In this document: in pieces, positions 28,418 to 39,976 of the stretch | Numbering within the stretch: the stretch's first letter is position 1 | How the letters are laid out: each line of letters begins with the position of its first letter | From: Patescibacteria group bacterium | GTDB lineage: Bacteria > Patescibacteriota > Minisyncoccia > Minisyncoccales > Staskawiczbacteraceae | Length of the DNA: 49,557 bases | Reading direction: 5' to 3' | Assembly: GCA_018829965.1 (NCBI GenBank) | Contig: JAHJTG010000005.1 | Coordinates: 1 to 49,557 of the forward strand | The notes under the pieces: model-generated | Seen by the model: only the letters and a program-made list of their open reading frames with translations | The model's database searches: none | Told to the model about the DNA's origin: nothing | Program-made: the position numbers and the translations under genes

Positions 28418-29566
28418 TTAATTAGTAGTTGGCGTTAAGATTTTCTTATACAAGGCAATCGTTTTCTCAATCATAACATCAGACCTAAATTGTTCCGCAG
28501 TTTCTTTCGCATTCAAAGATAAACGGCGCCGTAAAACAGCGTCTTTAATCAAAAGGCTTATCTTTTCCTCGGCCTCAGCAAGGGTGCGAACAATAAACCC
28601 ATTTTCTCCATCGCGAATAATCTCAGGAGCTACACCGACAGGAAAACTAATGGGAACCAAACGCTGTGACATTGCTTCAATCAAGCTTAAAGAAAATCCC
28701 TCATAGCGAGAAGTTAAAAGAACAACCCCTCCCGCATATCTGTTAAGCATATCGGGGATAGTATCTTTAACCGCATTTACAATAACGGAATGATTTGGAA
28801 TATTGTCTTTCATCCATCGAGTTAATTTTTTATTCCGCGACATTAACACCGAAAATTTATCAACTTCTGGAAACTTCTCAAAAAGACATATAAGACGATC
28901 AACTCCTTTCAATTTTAGCGTAAATGAGTCTTCCCCAATTCTACCTAAGAAAATAAGGGATGGCTTATTATTAAAATCTGCATCTAGGGTTTCAAACCAA
29001 TAATCCTCTATTGCATTATGAATAACTTCAATTTTCTCAATTGCGATACCTACTCCAACAAGATCATCTTTCACTATATTAGACGTAGCTATAACATAAT
29101 TTGTATGTTCTGCTGCATATTTTTCAATGGAAGCAATATCATTTAACGGACGACGTGTCTTTATATTAAGCTCACGAATCGCACCAGATTGTTTTAAACG
29201 GAGAAAAACATCATTACATTCCTTCTCTAAAAGACCTGTTTTCGGAACAGCTCGTAGAAAACCTGTGGTGGTTGAACCAAAATGCGACACTACTGGTTTA
29301 GAAAAACGAAGAAAAGCAAGTGGCGTATAAGTTGTTCCTTGAATAATATCGTGACGCAATACTTCGTCACGTCTTTCTAATAGAGAATAGAAGAAAAGAA
29401 TATTGTTAATACCTTTGAAATGAGTAGGAGTATCATTGAGTAAGAATTGCGGGTAGAAATTATTCACCTCTACTTCTTTCTCTCTCAATTTACCGGCGAT
29501 AAGATCGTTAATAAAGTGGGCACCGGAACCTATCTTTTTATCACTATGAATAAATGCTATTTTCAT
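28418..29566 (-). CDS. GT4-type glycosyltransferase
   Basis: LIFLGRIG, GGVVLLTSRYEGFSLSLIEAMSQRLVPISFPVGVAPEII; start moved to MKIAFIHS because the upstream ORF extension is leader-repeat sequence. Confidence 0.88.
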   Translation of the reverse strand: MKIAFIHSDKKIGSGAHFINDLIAGKLREKEVEVNNFYPQFLLNDTPTHFKGINNILFFYSLLERRDEVLRHDIIQGTTYTPLAFLRFSKPVVSHFGSTTTGFLRAVPKTGLLEKECNDVFLRLKQSGAIRELNIKTRRPLNDIASIEKYAAEHTNYVIATSNIVKDDLVGVGIAIEKIEVIHNAIEDYWFETLDADFNNKPSLIFLGRIGEDSFTLKLKGVDRLICLFEKFPEVDKFSVLMSRNKKLTRWMKDNIPNHSVIVNAVKDTIPDMLNRYAGGVVLLTSRYEGFSLSLIEAMSQRLVPISFPVGVAPEIIRDGENGFIVRTLAEAEEKISLLIKDAVLRRRLSLNAKETAEQFRSDVMIEKTIALYKKILTPTTN

Positions 29567-29658
29567 AAATTTACTACGTGATGAATAGCCTAGGACCTCT
29601 TTCTTATTTTTTATCTTATCAAAAAACCACCTCAATTAAAAGGCTGGTGAGGTGGGAC

Positions 29659-29691
29659 GTCCGCCAAAGGACGGATCTCGCCTAAGGCGGA
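29659..29691. repeat. 33-nt palindromic mini-element, copy 1
   Basis: GTCCGCCAAAGGACGGATCTCGCCTAAGGCGGA. Confidence 0.9.
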
Positions 29692-29723
29692 AACTTAAAA
29701 CTTTTACCATAAAATCGTGTCCG

Positions 29724-30692
29724 TTATTTTAAAAAGTCTTCTACTTTTTGCCTTGCTTCAGACGAATTTTTGACTTTCATAAGACTCTCTCTAAGATCTT
29801 TAGCGCCTTTAAATCCCTTTGCATATTCATGGAAATGTTTTTTCATGCTATCAAACTGCTTACAACAGCCATCTTTTCCAATATCTTTTTTATAAAAATC
29901 GTCAAAAATTTCAGCGTGTTCAATAATAGCATTCAGTCGTTCTAAAATAGACGGGTAATGTCCGGAAAAAAACCAAGGATTTCCTAAAACGCCTCTTCCG
30001 ATCATAATACCGTCTAATCCTGTTTTTTCTACTAATTGACGAGCTTCTGCAATCGACCTTACATCACCGTTTCCTAAAATTAACGTCTCGGGCGCATAGC
30101 GGTCCCTGAGCCTTACAATCTCCTCTGCTAATTCCCAATTGGCAGGAACCCTATACTTTTCATTCCTAGTACGAAAATGTACAGTCAATGCAGCGATATT
30201 TTCCTTAAGAAGGGTAGGAATCCATTCGTCAATTTGTTTCTTCGCATATCCAATGCGCGTTTTTACCGAAACAGGAAGTTTCCCCGCCTCTTTTTTTGTC
30301 GCCCTAATAATCTCTTTTGCTAAACCAGGGCTTTTAATTAATGCTGCACCCCCTCCCTTTTTTTCTATATCTCTATTGGGACAACCCATATTAATATCAA
30401 TGCCATCAAACCCAAGCCCTGCGATCATCTCCGCTGCTTTTTCAAACTGAAGAGGATTTGACCCAAAGACTTGAACGACTATGGGGTGTTCTGCTGGAAA
30501 AAACTTTAAAATTTTTAGGCAGTGTTCTCTACCCTTAGAAAACAAACCGTCTGTTGAGACAAATTCCGTCCAAAAAACACTAGGCCTGCCATATTTCAAA
30601 AACATCAACCGAAACGCTTCGTCAGTTATGCCTGACATAGGCGCCACAACCATAATCGGTTTTTTTAACTTTTTCCAAAAACCAAGTTTCAT
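29724..30692 (-). CDS. dus: tRNA-dihydrouridine synthase
   Basis: APMSGITDEAFR, GIDINMGCPNRDIEKKGGGAAL, LGNGDV, GIMIGRGVLGNPW. Confidence 0.95.
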   Translation of the reverse strand: MKLGFWKKLKKPIMVVAPMSGITDEAFRLMFLKYGRPSVFWTEFVSTDGLFSKGREHCLKILKFFPAEHPIVVQVFGSNPLQFEKAAEMIAGLGFDGIDINMGCPNRDIEKKGGGAALIKSPGLAKEIIRATKKEAGKLPVSVKTRIGYAKKQIDEWIPTLLKENIAALTVHFRTRNEKYRVPANWELAEEIVRLRDRYAPETLILGNGDVRSIAEARQLVEKTGLDGIMIGRGVLGNPWFFSGHYPSILERLNAIIEHAEIFDDFYKKDIGKDGCCKQFDSMKKHFHEYAKGFKGAKDLRESLMKVKNSSEARQKVEDFLK

Positions 30693-30764
30693 AATTCTAA
30701 ACACTTTTTAAAAAAGAACGCCCAGTCTTTCAAATGGACGCTCAACCAGCGGGCCAAGTGGGAC

Positions 30765-30797
30765 GTCCGCCAAAGGACGGATCTCGCCCAAGGCGGA
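30765..30797. repeat. 33-nt palindromic mini-element, copy 2
   Basis: GTCCGCCAAAGGACGGATCTCGCCCAAGGCGGA; 1 mismatch to 29659-29691. Confidence 0.9.
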
Positions 30798-30836
30798 AAC
30801 TTGGAACCTTTTTCCTAAAATTCAAACTATCTGAGA

Positions 30837-31280
30837 CTATACAGAATAAAACTTATTAGACAAATAATTATTCAAAACTTCTTGAGATGGTTGAAAAATT
30901 GGTTTTGGCAAACTACTTAATTCAAACCAACGCCATTCAGTGATTTCATCTGGTTCTTTTATCTCTGGCTCGCCACTAAAATCTTCGCATAAAAATCCGA
31001 CAGTAATGAAATGGGCATCAGAAACAATATTATTAGACAAACTGATAACTTCCATTTTATTAACTTGCATCCCCGTTTCTTCTAAAACTTCCCTTTCCGC
31101 TCCCTGTTCAAAGGTTTCTCCAAAGTGGAGTTTTCCACCAGGCATAGTCCATGTTCCCTCACCATGCAAAGCGCTTGATGCTTTCTCTGGGTCATCATGC
31201 CTTTTTCCTAAAAGAATCTTTTTATCTTTTAGAAGCATAACTCCAAACCCAACACCTACTTTTTTATTTTGTTGATCCAT
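30837..31280 (-). CDS. NUDIX hydrolase
   Basis: GGKLHFGETFEQGAEREVLEETG Nudix box. Confidence 0.95.
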   Translation of the reverse strand: MDQQNKKVGVGFGVMLLKDKKILLGKRHDDPEKASSALHGEGTWTMPGGKLHFGETFEQGAEREVLEETGMQVNKMEVISLSNNIVSDAHFITVGFLCEDFSGEPEIKEPDEITEWRWFELSSLPKPIFQPSQEVLNNYLSNKFYSV

Positions 31281-31410
31281 ATAGTTTAATTTAAAAAATA
31301 ATAATTTGGTGGGGCTTCGTTATTATAACAATAAAATTTATAAATAATTCCTTAGTGGGGCAAGTGGGACGAACTTGGAACCTTTTTTCTAAAATCTTGC
31401 TCGGATAATT

Positions 31411-31827
31411 TTATTTCATATAATCCCTCATTTTTTTAACTATATCTTTAACTTCCAAAAATACCTCATCGTTAACCATGTTTTCCTTTGCGTGGTTAAT
31501 TATCGGCCTAATTGATTCAACTTTATTACCAAATTTATTCATCCATTCATATCTTGGAAAAATCCATAAGTGGAAACCATGTCGTGACCCTTCGTCTTGA
31601 TAAAGACAAACTGTTTTGATACCCAACACATCTTTCATCCCCTTTCTTAACTTCCTAGTTAAATAAAGAAATTCATTCGCTTCTTTTTCATCAAATTCAT
31701 CTAAAGATACTCTATTTTTTATTGAGGCAACAATAAAAAAACCGGGGATAGGAACTTCCCAATCTTGATGAATATCAAAATAATCAGTGACAATTATTTT
31801 TTCATTTGGAAAAAATTGTTCTTCCAT
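31411..31827 (-). CDS. HIT-like protein
   Basis: HGFHLWIFPRYEW and overall length/context resemble HIT superfamily. Confidence 0.55.
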   Translation of the reverse strand: MEEQFFPNEKIIVTDYFDIHQDWEVPIPGFFIVASIKNRVSLDEFDEKEANEFLYLTRKLRKGMKDVLGIKTVCLYQDEGSRHGFHLWIFPRYEWMNKFGNKVESIRPIINHAKENMVNDEVFLEVKDIVKKMRDYMK

Positions 31828-31845
31828 ATTTCAATTCTATCAAAA

Positions 31846-31924
31846 AACCACCTCAATTAAAAGGTGGTTCCATAATCTTTAAAAAGCGGGCAAGATGGGA
31901 CGAACTTGGAACCTTTTTCCTAAA
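31846..31924 (-). repeat. dispersed leader repeat (hairpin plus GGGACGAACTTGGAACC module)
   Basis: AACCACCT...AGGTGGTT then GCGGGCAAGATGGGACGAACTTGGAACCTTTTTCCTAAA; related copies near 101-176, 2108-2131, 29627-29705, 30749-30820, 31357-31394. Confidence 0.8.
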
Positions 31925-32002
31925 GCCTTACACTGATATCCCAAACTTAAGTCCCGCAAATATGGATTAAATATATCAAATTTTAGATTATTTCACAATT
32001 AT

Positions 32003-33028
32003 TTAATTTTTTATTATTTTCTCTAAATTATTCTTAAATTTCTTATGTGATAACAGTCTTATAACCGTTGAAAAGAACAGCCCCTTTAAAAATGGACTTC
32101 TTAGGAAAAACATATATTTTTCCTGATTTCTCTTTTTTGTAGTCCATTTTTCTATTAAATTTGACCCTCTTATACTGATACTGAGAATATCTTTTGCTAC
32201 CTGTTTCCCAGATAAAAAGGCGGAATTTATCCCCTTGCCCAAAATGCCAGAAGTTAGCCCAGAGGCATCCCCTACTAAAAAGATATTTCCAAACTTATAA
32301 CCCCTGTAATCATAGTTAATCAAAGCTCCCTCAAATTTAGCTCCTGTCATATCAAAATTATTATTCTTTAGCCAAAGGTCAAAATTATCTTTTAGCATCG
32401 GCGGTTTTATAAACCTCAAATCGCTCCCGCAACCGATAGAGGTATAATCAACATTAGGGAATATCCACAAATAGCCCGTGCCAAAAAGTTTGGCATCTAA
32501 ATAAACCTTAAACCCGTCTAATCTCTTTGGAATAATATATTGAATTGCAATTTCCATTTTTTTTATCGTTAACCCAAGAAATCTTCTAACCATAGAGTCC
32601 GAACCGTCTGCACCAACCAAAAATTTGAATTGAAGTTTCTCTCCGCTATTTAGCTTTAACGAATTATCAGAAAATATCTCCGAAACCGATGAACCGAATA
32701 AGAAACTGACATTTGGAAATTTTTTAAGACTTTCTAATCGGTGATTTAATATTTTTTCTCTGTTAACGGTTGAAATAATTCCACCATTATTTGGGAATGA
32801 TACCACTTTATTTTTATAATGAATTTTAACTTTTTGAAAATCAAAGTTTATAAGGTCTTTGGATATATAATCTAAGTCATTAATGATAACTCCCTCTGCA
32901 CATATTTTCCTTGAGATTTGTTTCTTCCTTTCAATTACAAGAATAGTTAAACCTGAATCCGCTAAATTTTTGGCGCATTCTAAACCAGCAATTCCAGAAC
33001 CAACAATAATTACATCATAATTTTTCAT
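32003..33028 (-). CDS. FAD-dependent oxidoreductase (geranylgeranyl-reductase-like)
   Basis: DVIIVGSGIAGLECAKNLADSGLTILVIER; VGADGSDSMVRRFLG; IFLVGDASGLTSGILGKGI. Confidence 0.88.
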   Translation of the reverse strand: MKNYDVIIVGSGIAGLECAKNLADSGLTILVIERKKQISRKICAEGVIINDLDYISKDLINFDFQKVKIHYKNKVVSFPNNGGIISTVNREKILNHRLESLKKFPNVSFLFGSSVSEIFSDNSLKLNSGEKLQFKFLVGADGSDSMVRRFLGLTIKKMEIAIQYIIPKRLDGFKVYLDAKLFGTGYLWIFPNVDYTSIGCGSDLRFIKPPMLKDNFDLWLKNNNFDMTGAKFEGALINYDYRGYKFGNIFLVGDASGLTSGILGKGINSAFLSGKQVAKDILSISIRGSNLIEKWTTKKRNQEKYMFFLRSPFLKGLFFSTVIRLLSHKKFKNNLEKIIKN

Positions 33029-33075
33029 ATTCTATAATTCTAACTAAAAATCGCCGAAAAGGCGATTTTAAAAAG

Positions 33076-33159
33076 CGGAGAGAGTGGGACTCGAACCCAC
33101 AAGCCCTTACGGGCGCACGCTTTCCAAGCGTGTTCCTTACCAATTCGGAGCATCTCTCC
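33076..33159 (-). tRNA. tRNA-Ser (GGA)
   Basis: GGAGAGA/TCTCTCC acceptor, ACGC-TTGGAAA-GCGT anticodon arm, long variable arm, GTGGG-TTCGAGT-CCCAC T-arm. Confidence 0.96.
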
Positions 33160-34179
33160 TTAATTATATTTCTGCTTTAAAAAACTCTTTAATCTATGTT
33201 TATGATATAGGTTACTAAATCCCACTTCTTCGGCATAACGATAAACTTCTGATTCCCTGTAAAGATTTACTCCTTTGAAAAAAATTTTGGGATGAAAATT
33301 TAATGTTTTTAATGCTTTATATACAAATTTCAAAATTGGCGTTGAACGATTTGAAAAATTAAGCCCAATATTTAAACAATCACATCCATTAATTCTATGT
33401 TTATGAAGATAGACGCAACCGTCTGTATCTATTAAACCACGAAGGCAATGTTTAGAAAAATTCTTATTTACTTTAATCCAACGTGGGACATCAACTTGTT
33501 GTCTTACCTTATTGCCTATCTTAAGCCCTTTAGCCAATAAAAAATCAATAAAGGATGTACTGAAAATAGTTATGCGTCCAACATTTTTATGACTTCCGTG
33601 ATCGCTGTAATAAACCACCGGACTTATTGAAAACAAATTTTTAATTAAATCACATACAAATAGTATATATTCTTTAGAATCTTCTTTGTGTAAGGTTATC
33701 GCCGCCTGCGTCTTACTGCTAACACCACCATCTCCGAGCATGATACCAATAAACTCCGCTAAATTAATGCTATTTTTAGGCTCAGAAATGATCTTAGGCA
33801 AATTACAATTAGGATAAAGCTTAGGATAAAGCCTTCTTTTCTCCTGCGAGACTAATCCGCCTTTTCTCCGACCCATCGGCGTACCGGGACCTCCATATTT
33901 TTTTGCAACAATAAGTCCTCCCTTTTTACCAGCTTTAACTGTGCTCCAAAAATCAGGCAAAAGTTTATATTCAGGAACTTTGATTTTGTCTTTTGCTAAT
34001 TTCAAAAAAATCCTAAAAGCGTCTTCCGAAATAGTGGATTTTGCTTTTCGCCAATCTAAAATAGTTCTAGAACAAACTTTCGCTTGTTCGCCTAAAGTCG
34101 CCCAGCTCAATTCTGCCTTATGATAGAGATCGTAAAAAAATTCAACTTGACCTTTCTTTTTAATCTTTACTCGTGGCAT
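33160..34179 (-). CDS. free-standing LAGLIDADG homing endonuclease-like protein
   Basis: LAEFIGIMLGDGG and LRGLIDTDGCVY motifs; HTH-like N-terminus; stop codon abuts tRNA-Ser 5' end. Confidence 0.85.
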   Translation of the reverse strand: MPRVKIKKKGQVEFFYDLYHKAELSWATLGEQAKVCSRTILDWRKAKSTISEDAFRIFLKLAKDKIKVPEYKLLPDFWSTVKAGKKGGLIVAKKYGGPGTPMGRRKGGLVSQEKRRLYPKLYPNCNLPKIISEPKNSINLAEFIGIMLGDGGVSSKTQAAITLHKEDSKEYILFVCDLIKNLFSISPVVYYSDHGSHKNVGRITIFSTSFIDFLLAKGLKIGNKVRQQVDVPRWIKVNKNFSKHCLRGLIDTDGCVYLHKHRINGCDCLNIGLNFSNRSTPILKFVYKALKTLNFHPKIFFKGVNLYRESEVYRYAEEVGFSNLYHKHRLKSFLKQKYN

Positions 34180-34231
34180 ATGCTCTTATTATAGCATATT
34201 TTAATTAGCCACTCAAACACCCCTCCAAACC

Positions 34232-35131
34232 TTAAACTCTCATATCACGTAACGCCTTTATTCTCTCCTCTATTGGAGGATGCGTTGAAAACATTCTTAC
34301 AAACCAATCTCTTGCCTGCTTTCCTTTGAACGGCGAGGATATAAAAAGATGGTTAGTAGAATTACTAGCTACTCTTAATGGAACAGAATCTTGAGAAATC
34401 TTTTCTAAAGCTTTAGCTAATCCTTCAGGATACCTTGTTAAAAGCGCGCCTGATGCATCAGCTAAGAACTCTCTTTTACGAGAAATAGCTAATTTTATCA
34501 AATTAGCAGCAATTGGAGCTAAAATAGCAGCGAGCACTGTTAATACTAATAACGCAGAACCTCCTTTGTTATTATTAGAACTACCACGCCTGCTTCTAAA
34601 CCCTATCCTTAAAAACATATTAGACAACATTGCAATAATACCAACCAAAATTACTATTACTGTTCCCAACAGCATATCTCTATTACCAATATGAGCAAGC
34701 TCGTGAGCAATAACACCTTCTAATTCTATCTTTTCTAATTTATTTAAAAGCCCTCTTGTCACAACCACAACAGCATGTTTTGCATCCCGGCCAGTAGTAA
34801 AAGCGTTTATTTGCTGTTCCTCAATAATAAATATTCTAGGGATAGGCAAACCTGCTGTAATGCATAGGTTTTCTACTATATGGTAAAGCCCTGGATTATC
34901 ATCGTGTTTTATAAGAACAGCTTTTGTCATTGCTAAAACAATTTTGTCAGAATACCAATAGCTGCTAATGCTAGTAATAAAACTAAAAATTACAGCGAAT
35001 ATCAAAATCGCTGGGTTGTCCCAGACATAACTAAAAAGCCAACCCAAACCAATTATAAAGATCAAAAAGCCAGTTATCAAAAACCATGTCTTCCTTATAT
35101 TGGAATCCGCTTGCGTATATAGTGTAGCCAT
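34232..35131 (-). CDS. htpX: HtpX-like M48 zinc metalloprotease
   Basis: GVIAHELAHIGNRD HEXXH; TM segments; FSTHPPIEERIKAL. Confidence 0.95.
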   Translation of the reverse strand: MATLYTQADSNIRKTWFLITGFLIFIIGLGWLFSYVWDNPAILIFAVIFSFITSISSYWYSDKIVLAMTKAVLIKHDDNPGLYHIVENLCITAGLPIPRIFIIEEQQINAFTTGRDAKHAVVVVTRGLLNKLEKIELEGVIAHELAHIGNRDMLLGTVIVILVGIIAMLSNMFLRIGFRSRRGSSNNNKGGSALLVLTVLAAILAPIAANLIKLAISRKREFLADASGALLTRYPEGLAKALEKISQDSVPLRVASNSTNHLFISSPFKGKQARDWFVRMFSTHPPIEERIKALRDMRV

Positions 35132-35140
35132 TGATAGAAA

Positions 35141-35695
35141 TTAAAACTTTACGTTGACCGCCTCTCTTTGAGACGCTTCTGCTATTTCAAATAATTCCAT
35201 TTGTTTGAAACTAAAAGCAGACGCAAGAATATTTGTCGGAAAACTTTCTATCTTAGTGTTTAATCCCATAACATTTGTGTTATAGAATCTTCGAGCTGCT
35301 TGAATTTTATCTTCTGTATCTGTGAGTTCTTTTTGTAATTCTAAAAAATTAACTGACGCTTTTAAATCAGGATAATTTTCTGATACAGCAAACAAGCTTT
35401 TTAGAGTGCTTGACAAAGCATTCTCGGCAGAAGCTTTTTCTTTCATTCCTTGAGCTCCGATTGCATTAGCTCTGGCCTGGGTAACCTTTTCAAAAAGCTC
35501 TCTTTCGTGCGACGCATAACCTTTTACCGCCTCCACTAAATTAGGAATTAAATCATATCTTCTTTTTAATTGGACATCAATATCAGCCCAAGCTTCTTTT
35601 GTTCTGTTTCTTGAACGGATTAAACCATTATATATCGCTATTACCCATAGGATTAGAACGACTATAATGATTAAGATAATGTATAGATAGTTCAT
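35141..35695 (-). CDS. lemA: LemA family protein
   Basis: N-term TM; RNRTKEAWADIDVQLKRRYDLIPNLVEAVKGYASHE. Confidence 0.96.
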   Translation of the reverse strand: MNYLYIILIIIVVLILWVIAIYNGLIRSRNRTKEAWADIDVQLKRRYDLIPNLVEAVKGYASHERELFEKVTQARANAIGAQGMKEKASAENALSSTLKSLFAVSENYPDLKASVNFLELQKELTDTEDKIQAARRFYNTNVMGLNTKIESFPTNILASAFSFKQMELFEIAEASQREAVNVKF

Positions 35696-35766
35696 GCTTT
35701 TTAATACTGCTAATTATTAAATCTTGCTCAGCAAAAGATAATAATTAAACAATAAATTAATTAATT

Positions 35767-36300
35767 TTATTTAAAAACCGCTGACCTTATTGTTTCTGCT
35801 ATGTATGGATGTTGGGTATATAGTTTATATCTAAGCATTTCTAAAAGAGTTAAGAAATCTAAAACCTCACTTCTTAATTTTTCCGGACCAAAAAAAATTT
35901 CGCCAAATTCCGTGGCTAAGTTTTTAGAAAAGTTATATAGGATTTCATAATCTGATTTCGCTTTTAGATATTTTATTATTTTTTTAAATTCTCCCCTATC
36001 TAACCAAATTCCTTTACACAAATTACAAAGGTCTACTCTGACTTTTGAATTATCATATTGAACCTCATAAAGAGGCATCCTGCATTGGGGACAAAGTATA
36101 TAGCCGCGAGAAATATCAAATTTCTTTATATCACGCCATAAATCAACATCTAACCAATTTAGCTTTGGGTCTTTCTTATCCTTTATTTGCCTTAATTCAT
36201 CATCATTAAACCAAGTACCAAAACATTTTGGACAGTAGTCCACTTCTATATTTGATAAAATGGCTTTTTCTAATGTTTTTTTACATTTAGGACAATCCAT
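35767..36300 (-). CDS. TFIIB-type zinc-ribbon protein
   Basis: CPKCKKTLEKAILSNIEVDYCPKCFGTWFNDDEL; second ribbon CPQC...CNLCKGIWLDRGEF. Confidence 0.88.
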   Translation of the reverse strand: MDCPKCKKTLEKAILSNIEVDYCPKCFGTWFNDDELRQIKDKKDPKLNWLDVDLWRDIKKFDISRGYILCPQCRMPLYEVQYDNSKVRVDLCNLCKGIWLDRGEFKKIIKYLKAKSDYEILYNFSKNLATEFGEIFFGPEKLRSEVLDFLTLLEMLRYKLYTQHPYIAETIRSAVFK

Positions 36301-36301
36301 A

Positions 36302-37114
36302 TTATTTTATTTCTTCAATAAATTCTTTTAATAATAAAGCGCTGAAAGCATTTTTCTTAAACTTTTTTATTGTTTTGTGCATATATGTATTACTTTCAAA
36401 CCAGACAATGCCGTCTATCACGGCAACGCCAACACAATTTTTATTATTTATCTGCGTAATCCTTAAAGCTCCGTCAAATTGATTATTTTGAGTTCCACCA
36501 TTATCAGTTAAAAATTTTGCCTCACCTAAAATAAACTTGTTTTTTACTTTTAATATAAAATCTGGGCGTCTGTTTAATCTTTTTATCCCTATTTCATTTT
36601 TTGCAAAATCTTTTAATTGGCTATCACTTCCTTTCAAAAAAGACACACTATTATATTTTTTAAATTCTTGCTTTGCTAAAAAAGGGATTTTTAGAGACGG
36701 CAACCAATTTTGGAAAATATTTCCAAATTGACGCGATGATGATTTTGGCTCTATAGCCATTTCAAAAATATCATCTATGCCTATCGATAATAACCTACTA
36801 CCGATACGTTGTATAGTTTTAGGATTTTTCTCCAATAAATTATGATATTTTCTTAAAGAGGCTATGTAGGGATCATTTATAGGAAACCTTGGAAGTTCTA
36901 ATAATTTTTTTATTAATTCTTTTTTATTTTTACTTTTAAAAGCACTCTCTATTTTTATCTTTAAGTCATTTGGAATATCGCGCTTTAAATTTAAACTCAC
37001 AGGATAAACCCTGAAAAGATCGTCTAAATATCCACGAGAATTAGCTAAGGTTATGCTTTTTTCAATCCATTTATTCATATTTTTTAACAAATTAATTTTC
37101 CCTGCTACAAACAA
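36302..37114 (-). CDS. putative type II restriction endonuclease
   Basis: RRPDFILKVKNKFILGEAKFLTDNGGTQNNQFDGAL PD-(D/E)XK core; overlaps the methylase gene. Confidence 0.78.
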   Translation of the reverse strand: MFVAGKINLLKNMNKWIEKSITLANSRGYLDDLFRVYPVSLNLKRDIPNDLKIKIESAFKSKNKKELIKKLLELPRFPINDPYIASLRKYHNLLEKNPKTIQRIGSRLLSIGIDDIFEMAIEPKSSSRQFGNIFQNWLPSLKIPFLAKQEFKKYNSVSFLKGSDSQLKDFAKNEIGIKRLNRRPDFILKVKNKFILGEAKFLTDNGGTQNNQFDGALRITQINNKNCVGVAVIDGIVWFESNTYMHKTIKKFKKNAFSALLLKEFIEEIK

Positions 37115-38232
37115 GCTACTTTATTAAAATAGATATAATTTAAAAACTTATAAGCAAGGTCGAAAGAAATTCTTTTTCTGTTATTATCACGGAAATTTGT
37201 AAGAAAGAAAGAAGAATACTTTTCGCGCTCTTGATTTAGCTCTTTATTAAAATTTTCCATCAACGCTTCCTGTTCTCTGATTGGGATTTCTTTTTTAAAA
37301 ATTAAATGTGCCATATTACGGGAAGTATTCTTCCCTACTAATCCATGTATATTATAATTTCTTATATCTTCTAATTGAATTTTTTTGCCATTCTTGCTGT
37401 CAATTGCTCTCAAAAATAAAATATTTTTTCCCAGCGCTTTTTTTATGTTTTGGTTTATTTTAAAAACCCTTTTATCTTTTATATTCTGCAAAGCCATCTC
37501 TATTTCATACTCTCCTGATTGCAAATAATCTTCGGTTAGACGAAAAATTCCTAAATAGTTTTTTGTGCTCTTTATTTTATCTATAAAATCGCCTCCGAAT
37601 TGCCACCCGAATTTTCTTTCAAGAATAAAATTAATGTTTTTGTTGTCAGGGATAATAGTCGCTGGAATTTCGTTCTTGCCACTAATTTTATTTTTCTTTT
37701 TATAATAAAAAGAGACAACATTATAGGTCGTATCTTCAAAGACTTGCTCAGAAAAAATATTCAATTTTACAATTTCAAATTTATCAAAAAATAGATTTCT
37801 GATTTTTTTTGAATTTTCCGCACAAAGGAAATTTAGTGGAACTATTAAAATACCTTCCTTACAATTCAATATTGAAAATATTGAAACTTGATATAAGTCA
37901 TCAAAATTCGAACAAATGCCGGAAAAAAATCTTTCTTTCGTTTTTTGGTCAGCTTTGTTTTTATGCAAATACGGGGGGTTCGTACAGATAAATTTGGATT
38001 TTTTAGAATAATTTATTGAATCATTATAAAAAACATTTTTATTGTCAACGTATCTTTTATCGCAATCAAAACCAATTACTTTCTTGCAATTATTTTTTTG
38101 AGCCCACTTCAGTAAATCTTGATTGCCAGCAAAAGGGTCAACAACTTCTTTGTTTTTTACAAATTTTTCTAATCCTTGTAAAATATAATCTGAGTTAGTC
38201 GTAAAAAATTGACCGGATTGTTGTTTATTCAT
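37105..38232 (-). CDS. DNA N6-adenine methyltransferase
   Basis: GQFFTTNSDYILQGLEKFV, VDPFAGNQDLLKWA, FICTNPPYLHKNKAD. Confidence 0.9.
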   Translation of the reverse strand: MNKQQSGQFFTTNSDYILQGLEKFVKNKEVVDPFAGNQDLLKWAQKNNCKKVIGFDCDKRYVDNKNVFYNDSINYSKKSKFICTNPPYLHKNKADQKTKERFFSGICSNFDDLYQVSIFSILNCKEGILIVPLNFLCAENSKKIRNLFFDKFEIVKLNIFSEQVFEDTTYNVVSFYYKKKNKISGKNEIPATIIPDNKNINFILERKFGWQFGGDFIDKIKSTKNYLGIFRLTEDYLQSGEYEIEMALQNIKDKRVFKINQNIKKALGKNILFLRAIDSKNGKKIQLEDIRNYNIHGLVGKNTSRNMAHLIFKKEIPIREQEALMENFNKELNQEREKYSSFFLTNFRDNNRKRISFDLAYKFLNYIYFNKVACL

Positions 38233-38329
38233 CTTTGTTTATTCATCTTTATAAATTTCTTTTATTCTAACAAAAAATCCTCCGGATTTCAACAAGAGGA
38301 TTTTTTATATCTATACCCTATACCCTATA

Positions 38330-39973
<1,644 letters not shown>

Positions 39974-39976
39974 TCA

